Below, piece after piece: positions 4,742-8,405 of a DNA stretch of 8,405 nt; the first letter of the stretch is position 1, and the number at the start of each line of letters is the position of its first letter. The translations under genes were made by a program, and so were the position numbers. The stretch spans positions 1-8,405 of the forward strand of contig JAGLRY010000256.1 of assembly GCA_023135995.1 (NCBI GenBank). Direction: 5' to 3'. The stretch comes from Candidatus Aminicenantota bacterium. GTDB lineage: Bacteria > Acidobacteriota > Aminicenantia > Aminicenantales > Aminicenantaceae. A model generated the notes under the pieces. The model had not been told where the DNA came from and searched no databases. It worked only from the letters and a program-made list of their open reading frames with translations.

Positions 4742-6172
4742 ATGTTACAGGAAGGAGACAGTAAGAAAAGAAGTGCACGCATCAAAACCATCACCCAGAA
4801 TTTTTTCTTCCATATCCATTCACCAAAAGCCCATCCTTTCAGTTTAAAACCCACATACACATTTGGCCTTGGTCTCATACTCGGATTTCTCTTTCTGATT
4901 CTTGTTGTGACCGGCCTGCTCTTGATGATGTACTACACACCTTCCATCGAGCGAGCCTATGCTTCTGTGAAGGACATCGTTTTTATCGTCAAGGGAGGGC
5001 GGTACATTCGGAATGTGCACCGGTGGGCTGGGTATGGGATGGTAATCGTGGGATTCCTTCATCTTATACGGACTTTTTACACGGGTGCGTATCTCAAGAG
5101 AAGGACACTCAATTGGATCATCGGTGTTGTGCTCCTGCTTGTCATCATCCTCTCGAATTTTAGCGGATACTTATTGCCATGGGACCAACTGGCCTACTGG
5201 GCGGTGACCATCGGCTCGAATATTGCGGCTTCTGCCCGGGAATTGACCGATGCTTTGCGGGTCACGCAGCACTTCGATCCTGGCGGTTTTGTGAAAAACC
5301 TTCTCATTGGTGGAGAAACTGTTGGCCAGGCTGCTCTCTCACGATTTTTTATGCTCCATGTAATTTTTTTGCCGTTGACGTTCCTTATTCTCACAAGCTG
5401 GCATTTCTGGCGCATCCGCAAAGATGGTGGGATCAGCCGTCCCGAGAATGCGGATGAAATGTTTAGAATTGATGGAGAACAAAGGAGGAAGACAGATGAG
5501 AAGAACGACAACAGTGCAAAAAAAGGGAGGATCGATGTCCACCTCTATTCCTGGCCGACACTGATGTGGGCAGAGCTTGCAGTGCTGGCATTGGTCTGTG
5601 CTGTTCTGATGATGAGCGCGTTTTTTGTCGATGCACCCCTCAAAGAGAAGGCTAACCCAATGCTGCCCGAGAATCCTGCCAAATCACCGTGGTATTTTCT
5701 CGGAATTCAGGAACTCGTCTCCTATTCTGCTTTTGCGGGAGGTGTTATCATACCGATCCTATTCATTTATTTTCTTGTGTCGATCCCGTTTAAAGACCGA
5801 GAGAATCGATATATTGGCGTGTGGTTTTCAGATAAAACGGGAAAAAGAATTACCTTGTATTCGATGTTCTTTGCCCTTCTTGTGACCGTCGGTGTTCTTA
5901 TTGTAGATGTCAAATTAGGATGGCTGGGAGACTGGTTCGGTGGTATTCCTCAGCTTGTTATCATTCTAGTCAATCCCGCCACAGTTTTAACCCTGGCATT
6001 CGTTCTTTGGTCCTTTTTGATCAAACGGAAGTATGGATCGACACGATACACGGTTCTGGCCCTTTTTACTTGCGCTATGGTGGCCTTTGTGATTCTTACA
6101 GCTGTCGGTATCCTGTTCCGCGGCCCCAATTGGGAGTTCTACTGGCTAAAATCTCAATGGCCTTCTCTATGA
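4742..6172 (+). CDS. Full-length fused cytochrome b (b6 plus subunit IV type) of a bc-type complex
   Basis: This 476-residue integral membrane subunit binds two b hemes and contains the quinol oxidation and reduction sites. Heme ligands are His93/His107 in helix B (NVHRWAG...FLHL) and His206/His221 in helix D (FMLH...TSWHFWR). The spacings are 13 and 14 residues; the latter is the b6f-like pattern. SGYLLPWDQLAYWA (141-154) is the conserved helix C region. At the Qo site the PEWY motif reads SPWY (315-318), without Glu. A charged linker (about 225-265) joins the b6-like half to a subunit IV-like half, and at least nine hydrophobic segments are visible, with extra ones at the C-terminus. An in-frame stop at 4733-4735 makes ATG 4742 the first possible start. 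No Shine-Dalgarno precedes it, yet GGAAGGAGA lies just inside the gene. Its usual Rieske neighbour is separated by TA module 2. Confidence 0.93.
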   Translation: MLQEGDSKKRSARIKTITQNFFFHIHSPKAHPFSLKPTYTFGLGLILGFLFLILVVTGLLLMMYYTPSIERAYASVKDIVFIVKGGRYIRNVHRWAGYGMVIVGFLHLIRTFYTGAYLKRRTLNWIIGVVLLLVIILSNFSGYLLPWDQLAYWAVTIGSNIAASARELTDALRVTQHFDPGGFVKNLLIGGETVGQAALSRFFMLHVIFLPLTFLILTSWHFWRIRKDGGISRPENADEMFRIDGEQRRKTDEKNDNSAKKGRIDVHLYSWPTLMWAELAVLALVCAVLMMSAFFVDAPLKEKANPMLPENPAKSPWYFLGIQELVSYSAFAGGVIIPILFIYFLVSIPFKDRENRYIGVWFSDKTGKRITLYSMFFALLVTVGVLIVDVKLGWLGDWFGGIPQLVIILVNPATVLTLAFVLWSFLIKRKYGSTRYTVLALFTCAMVAFVILTAVGILFRGPNWEFYWLKSQWPSL

Positions 6173-6208
6173 TGCGAAGACAGTGATGGAATAGTGGATT
6201 AAAAATAT

Positions 6209-8398
6209 ATGGAAACAAAATATAAGAGATTGTTCCAACTGACAGTGTTGATCTGCAGTGGTTTTTTTATATTGTTCCTGCTCGCTGCCGGTATTAGGGA
6301 GATCCAGCCAGAGTGGAAGAAACATCAGCGAGAATACAAAGAGATATTGATCGAAAAATCCCAGGATGAAAGGCAATTAACATCAGCGAAAAGGATGGAC
6401 AAAGGAGTCAGACAGGTCGCACTGGATGAGCTGGGCCGCATCGACCGTTGCCAAACATGCCATCTAGGGATGGATGACGCACGAATGGAAGATCAGGAAC
6501 TACCCTATCGTTCACACACGGGAGAACACCTTAATTCTCATCCCATTGCTGACTTTGGCTGCACTGTCTGCCATAAGGGTCAGGGGCAGGCGGTCGACAA
6601 AAAGAATGCTCATGCCCGTGAGTATGATGTGCTCTGGGCACACCCCATGCTGGCACTGGATTATACACAATCATCATGTGGCCAATGTCACTTGGCCATT
6701 TTTAAAGAGCTAGAGCCTCTAGTTGGGACTGAAATTTTCCAGCGAGGCCTACAGGTCTTTAGGCAGGAAGGTTGCCTCGGATGCCATAAGGCCCGTGGAG
6801 TGGGAAGCACCATCGGGCCAGATCTGACGGAACAGGGCAAAAAAACTCGCCACGAGTACAATTTTGCTCACATTATCGGTGAACAGACTGTGACCAATTG
6901 GCTGTATACACATTTTAAAGATCCCGAAATGGTATCCCCCGGCTCGCAGATGCTGGCCATCGATCTTGCGGATGAGGATCTCCAGGCCTTGATAACGTTC
7001 ACGCTGGGAATGGCAAAACCGGAGATCGCCTTTGAGTATTTTTCCATCGAAACGCTGGAGGAATTCAAGGGACAGAGGGGGTCGATATCGGGTGCCGATG
7101 CTTTTCCGATGATTTGTTCGGCCTGCCATGGAAAGATCGGGGAAGGAAAGAGTTACAAGGAATATAGAACTGGGATTCCCGGTATCGGCCGATCTGATTT
7201 TCTCTCTGTAGCTTCCACAGATTTTATCGCATTTACCATCTACCATGGCCGGAGTGGACGACAGATGGCTGCATGGATGCCTCGCTACTCCGGGCTCAAA
7301 CTGGAGGAGATCGAGGCGTTAGCAGATTTTGTGAAATCGAGGAGAAATGTCAATTCTAAGCTTTCAGCGGTTCAGAGGATTAATGGGAATAAAAACGAGG
7401 GTGAAAGATTATACAAAGCCAACTGCAGTATGTGTCATGGAGATGATGGAAAAGGTGCTCACATCATCACAATTAGCAATCCTGACATGTTGTCAGTGGC
7501 GAATGATGAGTTTTTATACAAAACGATCGTCAACGGCCGACGGAATACAGCTATGCCTGGGTGGGGGGAGTTTTCATCGGAAGAAATGGCCTCCATTGTG
7601 ACGTTTTTGAGAAATTGGTCTATGGGGATGGCCAAACTAGGTGTTTTTTCTGCCGATTTGGGTGATGTATCACGGGGTGAAGAGAAATACCACTACCTCT
7701 GCTCTCGCTGTCATGGCATTTACGGCCAGGGGGATACGGGTCCGGCGATCTTTAATCCTGATTTTCAAAACGCAGCATCGGACTATTTTCTTTCCGAGAT
7801 GATAGCCAAGGGTCGCCAAGGGACGGCTATGATCGGCTGGTCGACGGATGTTTCGAGTCAGGAAAGGCTCTCAGCCTCGGACATCGCTGATGTTATCGTT
7901 TTTCTCCGGCACTCATCACAAAATCCACCAGATGTGATCTATCCCGGTCCGATCTTTGGATCTGCTGAGAAAGGAGAGAGCCTCTTCGAAGAGCTCTGCA
8001 TTGAATGTCACGGCCGGTTGGGGGAAGGATCACAGGCGCCGGCTCTAAACAATCAGGAATTCCAAAATGCCGCAACAAATGGATATATTTATGCCACTCT
8101 TTCACTCGGCCGGAGCGGGACAGAAATGCCCACTTGGGGGAGAGGATCAGACAGGTATCGGGCTCTCACTACCCAGGAGAGACACGACATCGTTGCCTAT
8201 CTCAGACAATGGCAGAAAGTCGTGATCAAAAAGATGTTGAAAGACAGAAATTCGGAAGACAGCAGCTCAAAGCCACTGCGTTCGACGATAATGCCCGCCA
8301 CTGGGGGGCCGGCCGCGTCACCCAACCACCACATGGCGTCGACGGCCACCGCCCAACGCCCGAGATCGTCAAGTCTGGCCATCAGCCCCAGCAAATAG
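6209..8398 (+). CDS. Membrane-anchored octaheme cytochrome c with five tandem monoheme domains (3' end chimeric)
   Basis: The frame spans 729 residues, but only about 1-680 appear native. A single N-terminal membrane anchor (about 9-28) places the rest in the periplasm. Eight CxxCH sites start at 81, 118, 157, 189, 303, 406, 498 and 597. The first three lie in a compact multiheme region; the last five each head a monoheme cytochrome c domain (about 175-270, 295-378, 393-470, 485-567, 583-668). Candidate Met ligands occur in TAMPGWG, TAMIGW and TEMPTWG. The gene follows cytochrome b by 36 bp in the same direction, so it probably replaces cytochrome c1 and carries electrons from the Rieske protein outward. 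No clear Shine-Dalgarno is seen. The last ~45 residues (rich in Pro/Ser/Ala) are read antisense to a foreign high-GC gene; the true stop is probably missing and should lie soon after YLRQWQ (residue ~669). Confidence 0.88.
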   Translation: METKYKRLFQLTVLICSGFFILFLLAAGIREIQPEWKKHQREYKEILIEKSQDERQLTSAKRMDKGVRQVALDELGRIDRCQTCHLGMDDARMEDQELPYRSHTGEHLNSHPIADFGCTVCHKGQGQAVDKKNAHAREYDVLWAHPMLALDYTQSSCGQCHLAIFKELEPLVGTEIFQRGLQVFRQEGCLGCHKARGVGSTIGPDLTEQGKKTRHEYNFAHIIGEQTVTNWLYTHFKDPEMVSPGSQMLAIDLADEDLQALITFTLGMAKPEIAFEYFSIETLEEFKGQRGSISGADAFPMICSACHGKIGEGKSYKEYRTGIPGIGRSDFLSVASTDFIAFTIYHGRSGRQMAAWMPRYSGLKLEEIEALADFVKSRRNVNSKLSAVQRINGNKNEGERLYKANCSMCHGDDGKGAHIITISNPDMLSVANDEFLYKTIVNGRRNTAMPGWGEFSSEEMASIVTFLRNWSMGMAKLGVFSADLGDVSRGEEKYHYLCSRCHGIYGQGDTGPAIFNPDFQNAASDYFLSEMIAKGRQGTAMIGWSTDVSSQERLSASDIADVIVFLRHSSQNPPDVIYPGPIFGSAEKGESLFEELCIECHGRLGEGSQAPALNNQEFQNAATNGYIYATLSLGRSGTEMPTWGRGSDRYRALTTQERHDIVAYLRQWQKVVIKKMLKDRNSEDSSSKPLRSTIMPATGGPAASPNHHMASTATAQRPRSSSLAISPSK
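7091..8212 (+). repeat. Tandem cytochrome c domain repeats within the octaheme gene
   Basis: Four successive domains (residues about 295-378, 393-470, 485-567, 583-668) share an order of motifs: CxxCHGxxGxG, then a conserved N/S-rich turn (GRSDFLSVAS, NPDMLSVAN, NPDFQNAAS, NQEFQNAAT), then a GR-xx-T-x-M segment (HGRSGRQM, NGRRNTAM, KGRQGTAM, LGRSGTEM) and a closing helix. The last two are closest to each other. This indicates internal duplication of a single domain. A fifth, more divergent domain precedes them (CLGCH at 189). Confidence 0.8.
8245..8265. other. Abrupt compositional junction (probable chimeric join)
   Basis: By hand count, 8161-8280 is about 48% GC and 8291-8405 about 69% GC. 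At the same point the plus-strand protein loses cytochrome character, and the minus strand gains a coherent, GC3-rich transporter-like frame. The exact breakpoint cannot be fixed from one sequence; about 8255-8260 fits best because minus-strand codons stay GC-ending down to CTG at 8260. An assembly or amplification chimera is the simplest explanation. A genuine rearrangement is the alternative. Confidence 0.65.
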
Positions 8399-8405
8399 GG
8401 GACGA
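8257..8405 (-). CDS. Partial MFS-type transporter fragment from high-GC DNA
   Basis: Reading leftward from the right edge, the frame gives about 49 residues: VPYLLGLMARLDDLGRW, then a middle stretch, then GDAAGPPVAGIIVERSGFELL. The patterns pYLLGLxAxLDxxGRW and GxAxGPxxAGxxVExxGF are what I expect near the C-terminal helices of major facilitator superfamily transporters. Third codon positions are nearly all G or C, unlike every other gene in the window. The frame continues to a stop at 8197-8199, but residues beyond FELL do not look like a transporter and are antisense to the cytochrome, so I end it at the junction. It lacks its start (off the right edge) and probably its true end. Substrate unknown. 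Confidence 0.55.

Noticed and set aside
4659..4847. 62-codon plus-strand frame before cytochrome b
   Set aside because: It overlaps cytochrome b by about 100 bases in another frame, has no recognisable domain and no convincing ribosome site. I considered a frameshifted cytochrome b N-terminus, but the in-frame start at 4742 already gives a family-like N-terminus.
8266..8398. Pro/Ser/Ala-rich C-terminal tail of the octaheme cytochrome as a real cell-wall or linker domain
   Set aside because: The tail coincides with a GC jump and with a better transporter-like frame on the opposite strand, so it is more likely an antisense artefact.
1..8405. CRISPR arrays, tRNA or rRNA genes, insertion sequences
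   Set aside because: I saw no regularly spaced repeats, no cloverleaf-like or rRNA sequence, and no transposase motifs or terminal inverted repeats of element size on either strand.

Overview
The window looks like a fragment of a Gram-negative, probably uncultured bacterium with menaquinone-based respiration. Most of it has roughly balanced base composition. It is dominated by periplasmic c-type cytochromes and a Rieske/cytochrome b pair, with two small toxin-antitoxin (TA) modules between them. The cytochrome families are ones I associate with Deltaproteobacteria, Planctomycetes, Ignavibacteria/Zixibacteria-like and related lineages. I cannot name the organism from the sequence.

Layout: (1) Positions 1-113 carry no supported gene, apart from a 10-bp direct repeat next to a promoter. 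(2) 114-784 (+) is TA module 1: a ribbon-helix-helix antitoxin and a PIN-domain toxin overlapping by ATGA, driven by a near-consensus promoter that should give a leaderless transcript. (3) 827-3181 (-) is an eight-heme cytochrome c with HEAT-like and TPR C-terminal regions. (4) 3182-3363 is a divergent intergenic region. (5) 3364-3825 (+) is a Tat-type Rieske iron-sulfur protein. (6) 3830-4512 (-) is TA module 2: a Phd/YefM-type antitoxin and a VapC-like PIN toxin, convergent with the Rieske gene. (7) 4742-6172 (+) is a full-length fused cytochrome b. (8) 6209 to about 8255 (+) is a membrane-anchored eight-heme cytochrome c with three N-terminal hemes followed by five tandem monoheme domains. 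(9) From about 8255 to 8405 composition jumps to about 69% GC, and the minus strand encodes what looks like a piece of an unrelated MFS transporter.

Functionally, the Rieske protein, cytochrome b and octaheme cytochrome c should form a quinol:cytochrome c oxidoreductase of bc type in which cytochrome c1 is replaced by a long multiheme wire. Two residue changes, no Glu in the Qo PEWY motif and Phe for the Rieske Tyr, point to a low-potential quinol such as menaquinol. The divergent octaheme HEAT/TPR protein could be a periplasmic partner or a separate redox protein.

The most unusual points are the antiparallel TA cassette separating the Rieske gene from cytochrome b, a shared 12-nt promoter core in front of both of those genes, the five-domain cytochrome c subunit, and an abrupt, probably artefactual chimeric junction at the right end.
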